DNA of 64,000 nt from G963665925 sp050596425 (GTDB taxonomy: Bacteria; Bacillota; Clostridia; Peptostreptococcales; Acidaminobacteraceae). Positions 11,101 through 17,054 of this stretch are shown here, piece by piece. The stretch spans positions 4,402,001-4,466,000 of the forward strand of contig NZ_CP192292.1 in assembly GCF_050596425.1 (NCBI RefSeq), read 5' to 3'. Made by a program: the position numbers and the translations under genes. The notes beneath the pieces were generated by a model, which was not told where the DNA came from, did not search any database, and saw nothing but the letters and a program-made list of their open reading frames with translations. Within the stretch, counting starts at the first letter, position 1; every line of letters begins with the position of its first letter.

Positions 11101-13334
11101 ATACGGGCCGCACCACTTGAGCCACCGTACTCTAGGTTCTCATAGATGATTTCAATGCTCATATTGTCCCCACCGATGTTGTGGAGACGAACCTGAAAGG
11201 CTGCCGCACCAGTTGTTGAAGTGTTATAGGCAGATACATCATCCCAGGTGACTGTGAAAATTTTATTGACTGTGTCAAGGTCATAGTAGACCCTGTTGCT
11301 TCCTGTTGAGGTTCCTACAAGGTTTCCATCGCCGTCATACTCATTTGTGATGCCTTGTGCTGGTCTATGCACACCAATATCTGTCCAGAAAGGCGCAATA
11401 ATTGGGCTGGTTGCTTCTTCAATCCCAGTTGGTGTAAAGGCTCTATGAGATGAATCGCCTATATTGCCAAAATGAAGTGCCCCATTTATATTGACATCGA
11501 CTTGGGTGTAGACACCGCTTCCAAATTCAACACCATCAGGGAGCACAGATGTCAAATCAACTGTTTCAAAAAAATCATCTTGGGTGCCCATTGTATGTTC
11601 CCCAAAACCTTTTGTTCCTCCAAGCCCATTCACGAGGGCCCTTGGTGTTTCGTACTCATCATAAATGGTGATGTCATTGGAGTCCCACTGTTGATTGCTT
11701 GTCACTTCAGAGCCTGCAATGGAAATGTTGGCATCGCTTACGCCATTCTCAATATTATTGTCATAATCAAAGGCTAAGACAATTGTCGCTTTTCTTGAAT
11801 CAATGTAATCAACAGAGTCTACCGTTGTCCCTGTTGGGAAATTATTGAGGGTTAAATTTGCTGGATTGATACTCGTGTCTGCAAACGTGTCTGAATCCAG
11901 ATTCATAACAATTTGCATACCATTAATATTGGATTCTTCTATGATGCTTTCTGGCAGGAGTGTTATGCCCCGAACCTTATCTGTCGTAAAGGAAATGGTG
12001 TCACTGTAAGACATACCAATTTCATTTTCTGCATAAGCCCTAGCTATATAATCTGTATTCTGTAAGAGACTCGTAGCTGTAGCACTTATTGAAGCAGATG
12101 TGCTGCCTGGATAGCTATAGCTGGTAGATGCATATTTTGTTGCACTGGAAAAACCTGTGTCTGCCGCCAGTGTGACTTCTATGCCCTTACTCGAAACACT
12201 TGTGCCTCCAGTTTGGGCATAGCCGTTAAGACTCACTGATGTGCTCCCCACATTGTAAGGATTACTCATAGTCACGATCAGTTTTGGAACGCGTTTAAAA
12301 ACTTGACCTGTGTCAGAAATGGCATACAAAATACCACTTTTGTATAAAGCGTCAAGCATTTTGACTGTGGCTTCTGAATCGTCGCTTGTTTTAACGGTCT
12401 CTTGTTCCCAGGCGCTTCCATCACTTGATGTGACAATATAGGCCTTGCCTGTGTCTATGTTTTTTCCTGTTAAAACAAGTGTTCCACTGACATAGTCAAA
12501 ATCTCCAATATCGACATTGGTATTTGATTGTGCTTGGCTGGTTACCGTATATGACCCTGAGCCTTTGAATATTTCAGTTGTTCCTCCATCAGATCCAGCC
12601 ATATATTGGTCGGATGATCTTGTGGTTATTTTTTGAGACTTTGTAGAAAACGCATCTGTCTCCCATGCTAAGTCAAAATCTGATCCTGTGTGCACAGTGC
12701 CAGATTTGTCTAGGACGATGTACTTGCCATTATAATATGTCATATCTTCAATGCCTGCGCTTATGAAATCCTCATGGGCTTCCTTTAAAGCATACCCTGA
12801 TGCGTTGACACTAACTTCATAGAGGGATCCTGAATCTGTGGCAAAGACCATATGGCCTTCAGACCCCGAGTACCACGGATTAGAATAGTATCTTTGTGTT
12901 TCAACACCTGCTATGATCGGGCTCGAAAGCCCATCAAGAACAGTTGTGAGTGCTGAAGACCCATCGTACTTTTTCACACTATATTGTCCGTTTTTTTGAG
13001 AGCTCAAGTATATGTCTGAACCTATGTAATCAAAAAAGTGAATGCTGTCCACATCACTTAAGTCAAGAGACCGACTGGACCAGGAGGTCATGTCGGTGGA
13101 ATACATTATTTTAGGGTCTCCACTAGACTGGTCTGGACCTATCAAGTAGGCCTTGTTTGAACTTGTGGCCACCCACTCGACCTCTGTTAAGGAACTTAAA
13201 TTGGTATTCGTTTCTTTCCAAATACTGTCCCCAGTTGGTATTGAGGGTAGAGAGAAAACTGGAACTTGTATTACACTGAACATCAGTGTCAGTATACAAA
13301 TATATGACACCACTCTTTTTTTCCAATGATTCAT
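5148..13334 (-). CDS. Giant SLH-anchored surface protein with InlB-type B-repeats
   Basis: About 2728 residues. The ATG at 13334 is chosen over one nine codons upstream because AAAGGGG precedes it and the signal peptide (HWKKRVVSYICILTLMFSV) then starts at once. Domains in order: a propeller-like region with repeated 'YSTDMTSW / TSSDGSAW' units (30-350); an Fn3-like domain (351-455); a nidogen-like (NIDO) domain (about 610-760, IIAPFWTDIGV and FQVRLHNIGGDN); a cadherin-like beta-sandwich (about 810-900); 15 InlB-type B-repeats (905-2083); two further cadherin-like domains (2085-2275); a Ser-rich linker; and three SLH domains (2545-2725) that bind pyruvylated wall polymer. It is probably an adhesin or stalk-like protein displayed on the wall. 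Monocistronic, with its own promoter and terminator. Confidence 0.9.
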   Translation of the reverse strand: MNHWKKRVVSYICILTLMFSVIQVPVFSLPSIPTGDSIWKETNTNLSSLTEVEWVATSSNKAYLIGPDQSSGDPKIMYSTDMTSWSSRSLDLSDVDSIHFFDYIGSDIYLSSQKNGQYSVKKYDGSSALTTVLDGLSSPIIAGVETQRYYSNPWYSGSEGHMVFATDSGSLYEVSVNASGYALKEAHEDFISAGIEDMTYYNGKYIVLDKSGTVHTGSDFDLAWETDAFSTKSQKITTRSSDQYMAGSDGGTTEIFKGSGSYTVTSQAQSNTNVDIGDFDYVSGTLVLTGKNIDTGKAYIVTSSDGSAWEQETVKTSDDSEATVKMLDALYKSGILYAISDTGQVFKRVPKLIVTMSNPYNVGSTSVSLNGYAQTGGTSVSSKGIEVTLAADTGFSSATKYASTSYSYPGSTSASISATATSLLQNTDYIARAYAENEIGMSYSDTISFTTDKVRGITLLPESIIEESNINGMQIVMNLDSDTFADTSINPANLTLNNFPTGTTVDSVDYIDSRKATIVLAFDYDNNIENGVSDANISIAGSEVTSNQQWDSNDITIYDEYETPRALVNGLGGTKGFGEHTMGTQDDFFETVDLTSVLPDGVEFGSGVYTQVDVNINGALHFGNIGDSSHRAFTPTGIEEATSPIIAPFWTDIGVHRPAQGITNEYDGDGNLVGTSTGSNRVYYDLDTVNKIFTVTWDDVSAYNTSTTGAAAFQVRLHNIGGDNMSIEIIYENLEYGGSSGAARMGWSTGDNPSPGGTEGVDYYEFPASGDTDAIVLLPNSRGPSGQVGTYQSSLVDGVVTNVLADNNNIVGMTISSGTLAPEVNSAITGYSATVSSSVESITLTPTLESAEATMTVGGSPLESGATSDAISLTPGINEISIVVTAQDDSQKTYTVEVIRQTPDPFQVVFNANGGSAVADASAYAGETIDQPVSPRKAGYVFDGWYQEASLTSPWDFDTDTLSQDTSLYAKWSAIDYEVTYNANGADAGTPPIDGEAYNINETATALDNTGSLIKSGFKFDGWNTAADGSGTTYQAEDTFTIEGDTALFAKWTALPTMTVTYSGNGHESGTVPSDSGAYLQGADVNVLGNSGGLARTGYEFVGWTISDTGSGSVYQKNDVYEMGSSDITLYAKWTALPTYTVTYMSNGSESGSLPIDSAQYLEGQSVRVLDEGVYLQKTDYTFVGWNTSPDGKGTHYDLEETFNMPAENITLYAEWELTPTYRVTYDGNGSESGNVPKDDNDYVEGAGVSIQGNAGDLAKTGFKFTGWNTNAGGSGDTYQSGDTLTMGSQPVSLYAQWEALPTYTVTYNDNNAESGTPPSDDNNYYATSLVTAQGNPGGLARYGYTFDGWSTSANGTGSKYKEGQSFVMGSGNETLYAVWTPLPRYAILYNDNGSDAGSLPVNTTSYLDGETATVLNNTGNLTKAGYAFAGWNTSSDGQGTNYTSGSEIQMGAENLTLYANWNQLPTYDVTYYGNGSENGSVPVDETSYLEGDPLLIQGNSGHLLRYGYKLIGWNTSSDLEGTFYKIGERIAVGNTDIDLYAHWTPLPTFTVTYDDNDAEAGQVPQDQGLYLSGESVTIQAKSDQLVRTGYTFDGWTTAQDGSGSVYETDDTLEVTDSNVTLYAKWTALPTYQITYDGNGHESGLVPSDSNDYLKNADVTIQGNISDLAKTGYLFAGWNTSADGTGKTLLPGLSAPMTDSDVTLYAKWVLAPRYAVIYEGNGHDSGKPPIDNNAYLSGAQAIALGSGRQMTKEGYVFSGWNGNSEGTGASYPVSSAVEIADVDVTLYAQWDLGSYTLYYNPVQDVTSPSAVTLKYGALLEEPSDPNNPDYILTGWYYDEALSTQVDFTSDTMPPSDLTIYAKWIDSDYTLSFEDGYNVTSPSAIEVRYGELLYEPDDPQKSGYTFSGWYFDEDLTHSVSFTTDTMPSNDLTLYAKWGVNPYMIHYDAGSGVTAPSSSMADYLTQIPEPTAPVREGYTFDGWYYDADLENPVDFETDTMPAEDLTLHAKWQINTYSVELDYGYDVTSGPAITVTYGEKVDPGVPERSGYNFVAWYKEASLENIWDVLSDLMPAADITLYAKWSMVTDVDLADLKVDGYDLDKAFSPGETEYTVYDVIGSQVDVRAYTDPSQFSTVLINDQAVDSNGWITVDLEIGMNTFNIKVTAQDGITTKNYTLNVYRLNDEAVLESIKAFNRSEISGYDPDVKAYDLGITTLSRMTIQAQAYNSKPLQGIEINGESLNNGESKSIDLDMGLNTIEILVTAEDGTTVGTYSLKVERVRKPSGSSSSSSEQNDTPPSNTDDRENVTVIVNGKERDAGTKTISEANGRKSVTVDVVRTSIENEIISALEDPEKVENAIVVPISDEADDVKVGLTGDIIKLMEDNAFDLTINSGNAGYKIPAKEFEIVNVARALNVEESELVEIKVDVSIENVSDDESQLIRQNLDTKINMLSTPVRFRVEATAIDRDGNSKTVEVKKFKEFVERSIVLPESVEQGQITTAVLYEDDGTYMHIPTQVQKLGDKYVAVINSLTNSVYTVIWNQVTFEDVKDHWSEDLVNDLGSRLVISGKSDSKFDPDGTVTRAEFATMIVRGLGILRKDQSAASYSDVKSSDWFAKSVAAAEAYALISGYPDGSFKPQSTIQRQEAFAVAYKAMELGGYTGENVLSDKLVNQFLDSDQVSNWAVEATGNLLMSGVISGDGDLLRPKESITRAEAAALIRNILVECQLINK
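7085..10615 (-). repeat. Fifteen InlB B-type (Flg_new) protein repeats
   Basis: Each unit ends in a variant of GY-x-F-x-GW, a short hairpin, then LYAKW. There is one N-terminal unit of about 67 residues, ten units of about 81 residues that share YxGNGxESGxxPxDxxxYxxG and are joined by ALPTY or similar, and four shorter C-terminal units of about 72 residues that share TDTMPxxDLTLYAKW. The two size classes indicate two separate rounds of expansion inside the gene. B-repeats are known from Listeria internalins as surface stalk modules. Confidence 0.85.
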
Positions 13335-13375
13335 TGTATGCCCCTTTCGTTTTATGCCCATAATCTGTCTAGATT

Positions 13376-13381
13376 ATTATA
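13376..13381 (-). promoter_or_regulatory. Probable -10 box of the giant SLH gene
   Basis: TATAAT on the minus strand, 42 bases before the chosen ATG. No convincing -35 hexamer is seen at 17 bases, so the assignment rests on the -10 box and the position. Confidence 0.4.
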
Positions 13382-13540
13382 TACCACTTTAGTGCAAATT
13401 TATTACCATTTTCCCATAAAATATATTTATCCTTATTACATTTTTATAATCACTCGTCATGGAAATCTGCTTATCTTTTGGCAATGCATGCTGTGTGCTT
13501 CAGACTCTTGTATTCATTTCATATGGCACCTTAATGCTAA

Positions 13541-13569
13541 AAATCCCCCAGTTTTTAACTGAGGGATTT
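13541..13569 (-). terminator. Rho-independent terminator after the VanZ operon
   Basis: On the minus strand AAATCCCTCAGT pairs with ACTGGGGGATTT (one mismatch, 5-base loop) and runs into TTTTT. It sits 39 bases past the stop of the 164-residue VanZ-like gene. Confidence 0.85.
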
Positions 13570-13607
13570 CGACTGAATCATTAATGCTTTTTAACTTTGC
13601 TAGTGTT

Positions 13608-14102
13608 TTATAGACTAAGGAGGTACTGTGCATACCTCGTCTTCCTCGCTCGTCCAATTTCAACAATAAGAATAGATAAAACAAGCCCTATTACAATTCC
13701 AATGCTATCGATTAAAACGTCTTGAAGAAGACCGGTTCGTCCTGGTATGAAGGTTTGGTAAAACTCATCGAAGCAGGCGTATAGGACACAGCCTATAAAA
13801 ATCATAATATACTGCTTTACCCTGGATTTATCCCGCATAAAAGCTAGAACAGTGAACATATACAGTCCGCAGTACAAAATGACATGGGCGGTTTTTCTAA
13901 CCAGATATTTGGGGCTTTTCAGAAAGGCTGAAAGATTAACTTTCATGGTTTCACTCGATTTAATTTTTTCCTGAACCACTGTGAAGGAATCTTCAAAGGG
14001 TTTTGAGTCTTCCGCTGAAACTGTGGCTGGCCTTGATGATAGGGACAGCATGAGGATCAGCCAGAGTATGAGTGGGATGTATCTTAGGTGTTTTTTGTTC
14101 AT
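13608..14102 (-). CDS. VanZ-like membrane protein
   Basis: A 164-residue protein with about four membrane segments. The VanZ signature is clear: RKTAHVILYCGLY at about 87-99, DEFYQTFIPGRTG at about 129-141, then DVLIDSIGIVIG. VanZ itself gives low-level teicoplanin resistance by an unknown mechanism; relatives are widespread in Firmicutes near cell-envelope genes. An extracytoplasmic loop (residues 25-75) follows the first membrane helix. It is the last gene of a run with the HEPN-CBS gene and a second VanZ-like gene; the two VanZ proteins share the DEF-(Y/H)-Q-x-F-(I/V)-PGR core but are otherwise divergent, so they are old paralogues. Confidence 0.85.
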   Translation of the reverse strand: MNKKHLRYIPLILWLILMLSLSSRPATVSAEDSKPFEDSFTVVQEKIKSSETMKVNLSAFLKSPKYLVRKTAHVILYCGLYMFTVLAFMRDKSRVKQYIMIFIGCVLYACFDEFYQTFIPGRTGLLQDVLIDSIGIVIGLVLSILIVEIGRARKTRYAQYLLSL

Positions 14103-14138
14103 TTTTGGTACCTTTCTTGAGTTAGTCGTTCACAGTCA

Positions 14139-14864
14139 CTAAATTTCATTTAAGAGCGCAGGAATATCACTGTCCGTAAGAATTCCAATGGGCATTTGAT
14201 GAGACTTACCTGTTTCAGTAATTAATATAGCATCAATTTGATGGTCTTCCAGGGCCATATTTTCATAAATCTCTATGGCATCATGGACAGTTGCTTTCTT
14301 AGGTAAAAAACGGACTTGTCTATAGCGATCAGAGTATGTTAAGACTTCATCTAGCCGCATATTTTTTATATTTTCTATGGTCATATCAGAATTATTCGAA
14401 GACCCTTCCGAATCATCAGAAAGCACCTCAATGAGATGAACTGCAGAAAACATACCAATAAAGCCATCATCGCCAACCACAGGCACTTGGGAAAAGCCCT
14501 GCTTTTTCATAATATCAAGAGCCTTGCCAATGGTGTCTGTCTTGAAGACCCTGATAACACTGGTTCCAACCACATCAATCACACGCTTGGGCTTTGTGAC
14601 TTTTTCATAAATACGCTGAAACTCCTCCATGGCTTTTTCTGTGGGTTCAGCAATAACTTCCCCGTCCCTGTATTCATGGACAATGGCATTTCTAAGTTGT
14701 CCAAACTGTTTTAGAGTTGCCCTATACTTTCGAATAACAGCGCTCTTCATGGCCACTTCGTCAAGCATTCTAGAGTAGGACATGTTTCTATCCATAGAAT
14801 ACTTTTCTTTTAGAAAATGGTCTGTTTTATTATATACACTTAAAAATGTGTTTGCACTCGACAT
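14139..14864 (-). CDS. HEPN-like domain fused to two CBS domains
   Basis: 241 residues. The N-terminal helical part (1-90) carries QLRNAIVHEY, with R58-x4-H63, the Rx4-6H motif of HEPN-fold proteins, many of which are RNases or nucleotide-binding toxin parts. Two CBS domains follow (about 104-155, DTIGKALDIMKKQGFSQVPV; about 190-240, ATVHDAIEIYENMALEDHQ), which normally sense adenine nucleotides. The ATG directly follows the stop TAA of the upstream VanZ-like gene, so the two are coupled. A reasonable guess is a soluble sensor of energy state working with the VanZ-like proteins; no function is established. The HEPN reading is mine and rests on one motif and predicted helices. Confidence 0.75.
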   Translation of the reverse strand: MSSANTFLSVYNKTDHFLKEKYSMDRNMSYSRMLDEVAMKSAVIRKYRATLKQFGQLRNAIVHEYRDGEVIAEPTEKAMEEFQRIYEKVTKPKRVIDVVGTSVIRVFKTDTIGKALDIMKKQGFSQVPVVGDDGFIGMFSAVHLIEVLSDDSEGSSNNSDMTIENIKNMRLDEVLTYSDRYRQVRFLPKKATVHDAIEIYENMALEDHQIDAILITETGKSHQMPIGILTDSDIPALLNEI

Positions 14865-15329
14865 TTACTTGCTCCGTTTCTTTAGGCTATGCGATATAAA
14901 GGTCCCTAAACTTGCTCCTATTGTATCAATTACAACATCCTTGACGCCAGCACCTCTTCCTGGCACAAAGGCTTGATGAAATTCGTCGCTCATGGCATAC
15001 AACATGCATAGTGTTATCGTTAGAACTATATTTTTAGAGGCTTTTACACCTTCCATAAAAAGCGCCCGACTGACAAGGCAAGCCAGAACAAAATATATTG
15101 TTAGATGGGCACACTTTCTAATCAGGGTGTGTAGAAGACTTTTGGTAATAATGCCACTAAGGGGTGTCATATTGATAACCGACATGACCCACTTGGTTAT
15201 GGTCCCACTCATTTCGCCAGACTGACTGGCAGGCTGAGCTGAGAACATGAAAATGACAAACATCCAAATAAGGACTGGTAGCCATATTTTTAGTCTATTC
15301 TTGTGTGTTTTGTTTTCCTTATTATTCAT
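14865..15329 (-). CDS. VanZ-like membrane protein
   Basis: 154 residues from the ATG at 15329, chosen because GTGGAG lies six bases upstream; a GTG at 15341 would add four residues. Four membrane helices. VanZ signatures: RKCAHLTIYFVLACL and MSDEFHQAFVPGRGAGVKD, then VIDTIGASLGTF. The charged N-terminus (NKENKTHKNRLK) should be cytoplasmic. It is preceded by the formyltransferase gene at a gap of about 15 bases and followed without a gap by the HEPN-CBS gene, so formyltransferase, VanZ, HEPN-CBS and VanZ read as one operon. Confidence 0.85.
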   Translation of the reverse strand: MNNKENKTHKNRLKIWLPVLIWMFVIFMFSAQPASQSGEMSGTITKWVMSVINMTPLSGIITKSLLHTLIRKCAHLTIYFVLACLVSRALFMEGVKASKNIVLTITLCMLYAMSDEFHQAFVPGRGAGVKDVVIDTIGASLGTFISHSLKKRSK

Positions 15330-15343
15330 AACAGACTCCACTT

Positions 15344-16267
15344 TTATGACCCAAGGGTCACTCGTACAGACCTTACAATTTGATCTGGGGTTCTTGAGAC
15401 CGGATCATTGTCCATTTCAACTTCTTGAATCAGCAGGGCCCCATCGCCTGTAAGAACAACAATGCCCCCGTCTTTTATAACCTGAATAACCTTACCCGGT
15501 ATGCGACCAACATAATGGCCCACCTCGTAAGGCTCAGCCTTCCATATAGTCATTTTATCATTTTTGTACTTTGTAAAAGCCCCTGGGAAGGGCTTTGACG
15601 TACCACGGATTAAGTTATATATGACTTGCGTGGTTTCATTCCAATTGATTTCACCATCTTCAGGGTTTCTGGCACAGGTGTAAGTCGCTATTGAGTCATC
15701 TTGAACAATCCTAGTGACATTGCCTTTTTTAAGTTCTGGCCATACTTCGTTTAATATAGACTGAAATGTGTCTATGCAAGAGTTCATGACTGATTCAACA
15801 TAATCGTTTTGACCAATGGCGACCTGCCTTTGAGCCACAATATCGCCACAGTCTGCTTCTTTTTCCATATGAAATAAAGACACACCGCATTTGTCCTCCC
15901 CATTTATAATGGCCCAGTTAACAGGGGCAAAGCCCCTATATTTAGGTAGTAAGGAGAAATGGGTGCTGCAGGCTGCATACTGAGCCTTTTTTAGAACAGT
16001 CTCTTTGATTAAGCGTCTAAATCCAAAGCAGAATATGTAGTCAATCTTTTCCTGGTCCGTTGCCCTATCAATATCATTATGGCTGGCGCCCTCATATACC
16101 TTAATATCATTTTTCTTACATAAGTCTATGATTGACTGGTCATATTTTTCTATTTCATGGACATGTTCCTTGTCGACGAAAACTTGTTTAATGTTTGCGC
16201 CTAGATCTATAAGGGTCTTGAGCCCGGTGTATCCAATTTTGGTGCCTAGAAAGAGTACCACATTCAT
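15344..16267 (-). CDS. Formyltransferase of the Fmt/ArnA superfamily
   Basis: 307 residues with the N10-formyl-tetrahydrofolate-dependent formyltransferase fold: an N-terminal Rossmann-type domain, the loop HFSLLPKYRGFAPVNW (103-118), GVSLFHMEKEADCGDI (128-143), and a C-terminal OB-like domain (about 205-305). Its place among polysaccharide genes favours sugar N-formylation over initiator tRNA formylation. The family's catalytic triad is Asn-x-His plus Asp; here His103 and Asp139 are present but the Asn position reads Ser101. Starts with a good ribosome binding site (AGAGGGAT). A terminator (16334-16372) separates it from the sugar transferase gene upstream, so this operon may have its own promoter near 16290. 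Confidence 0.8.
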   Translation of the reverse strand: MNVVLFLGTKIGYTGLKTLIDLGANIKQVFVDKEHVHEIEKYDQSIIDLCKKNDIKVYEGASHNDIDRATDQEKIDYIFCFGFRRLIKETVLKKAQYAACSTHFSLLPKYRGFAPVNWAIINGEDKCGVSLFHMEKEADCGDIVAQRQVAIGQNDYVESVMNSCIDTFQSILNEVWPELKKGNVTRIVQDDSIATYTCARNPEDGEINWNETTQVIYNLIRGTSKPFPGAFTKYKNDKMTIWKAEPYEVGHYVGRIPGKVIQVIKDGGIVVLTGDGALLIQEVEMDNDPVSRTPDQIVRSVRVTLGS

Positions 16268-16333
16268 TGTTTATCCCTCTTTTATATTTTAATATATGCC
16301 TTTTACTTATTTTAGCATTTTCTCATATGAAAA

Positions 16334-16372
16334 ACACCATTTCGGCCCCAATTAAAGGGGATGAAATGGTGT
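16334..16372 (-). terminator. Rho-independent terminator after the sugar transferase
   Basis: ACACCATTTC pairs with GAAATGGTGT (10 bp), with an inner CCCC/GGGG pairing. On the minus strand it ends in GGTGTTTTTC. It begins six bases after the stop of the sugar-phosphate transferase gene. Confidence 0.88.
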
Positions 16373-16377
16373 CTGCT

Positions 16378-16968
16378 TTACTTTCGGTTGACATTTTCAC
16401 GCTTGAAGACAACAGCGACAGTCTTAATTAAAATTTTAAGGTCAAAGAGTAAACTGTAGTTTTCAACATACTCAATATCGTATTTAAAACGCTCTCGAAA
16501 GCCCAGGCTGTTTCTCCCCATAACTTGGGCATAGCCTGTAATTCCTGGACGAACCTGAAGGCGCTTTTTATCGTCTTCCTCATAAAGCTTAATTTGGTCC
16601 GGTAAGTCCGGTCGTGGACCAATAAAGCTCATTTCCCCTTTAAGGATATTAAGAAGTTGAGGCAGTTCATCCAGGCTCGTTTTGCGAAGAAAACGTCCCA
16701 CACGTGTCACCCGCGGATCATTTTCAGCATTAAAGGTTCCACCATCCTTGCTTCTCAGGTCTGGCGCGTTTGGTTTCATAGTGCGAAACTTGTACATGCT
16801 AAATATGACGCCGTCTTTTCCTAATCGCTTTTGCTTGAAGATTGGGTTTGCCCTGTCTTCTAGGTAGATGGCTGTGTAGACCATTAGGAGGACTGGGGAT
16901 AGGGCTAGTAGGGTTAGCAGGGCTATTGATTTGTCTAGGGTTGTTTTTAGGCTATTTCTAATTTTCAT
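16378..16968 (-). CDS. Undecaprenyl-phosphate sugar-phosphate transferase (PglC/WcaJ-type)
   Basis: 196 residues from the ATG at 16968, which has GAGG five bases upstream; a longer frame to 17082 has no ribosome binding site and would add a non-homologous leader. One hydrophobic hairpin (residues 13-33, ALLTLLALSPVLLMVYTAI), then IFKQKRLGKDGVIFSMYKFRTM-type sequence, KTSLDELPQLLNIL and MSFIGPRP, and finally RPGITGYAQVMGRN. These are the motifs of the monotopic phosphoglycosyl transferases that put the first sugar-1-phosphate on the lipid carrier. Its size means only the catalytic domain is present. Downstream of the ligase-like gene by 86 bases. The window holds a second enzyme of this kind at 40808. 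Confidence 0.9.
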   Translation of the reverse strand: MKIRNSLKTTLDKSIALLTLLALSPVLLMVYTAIYLEDRANPIFKQKRLGKDGVIFSMYKFRTMKPNAPDLRSKDGGTFNAENDPRVTRVGRFLRKTSLDELPQLLNILKGEMSFIGPRPDLPDQIKLYEEDDKKRLQVRPGITGYAQVMGRNSLGFRERFKYDIEYVENYSLLFDLKILIKTVAVVFKRENVNRK

Positions 16969-17054
16969 ACTAACCTCATATATTTCACAAACTCTATTTT
17001 GAAAGCTGTTCTTCTTGTTTTGTCTTACTCTCAGTTCTATTAGTCGGACAGAAA

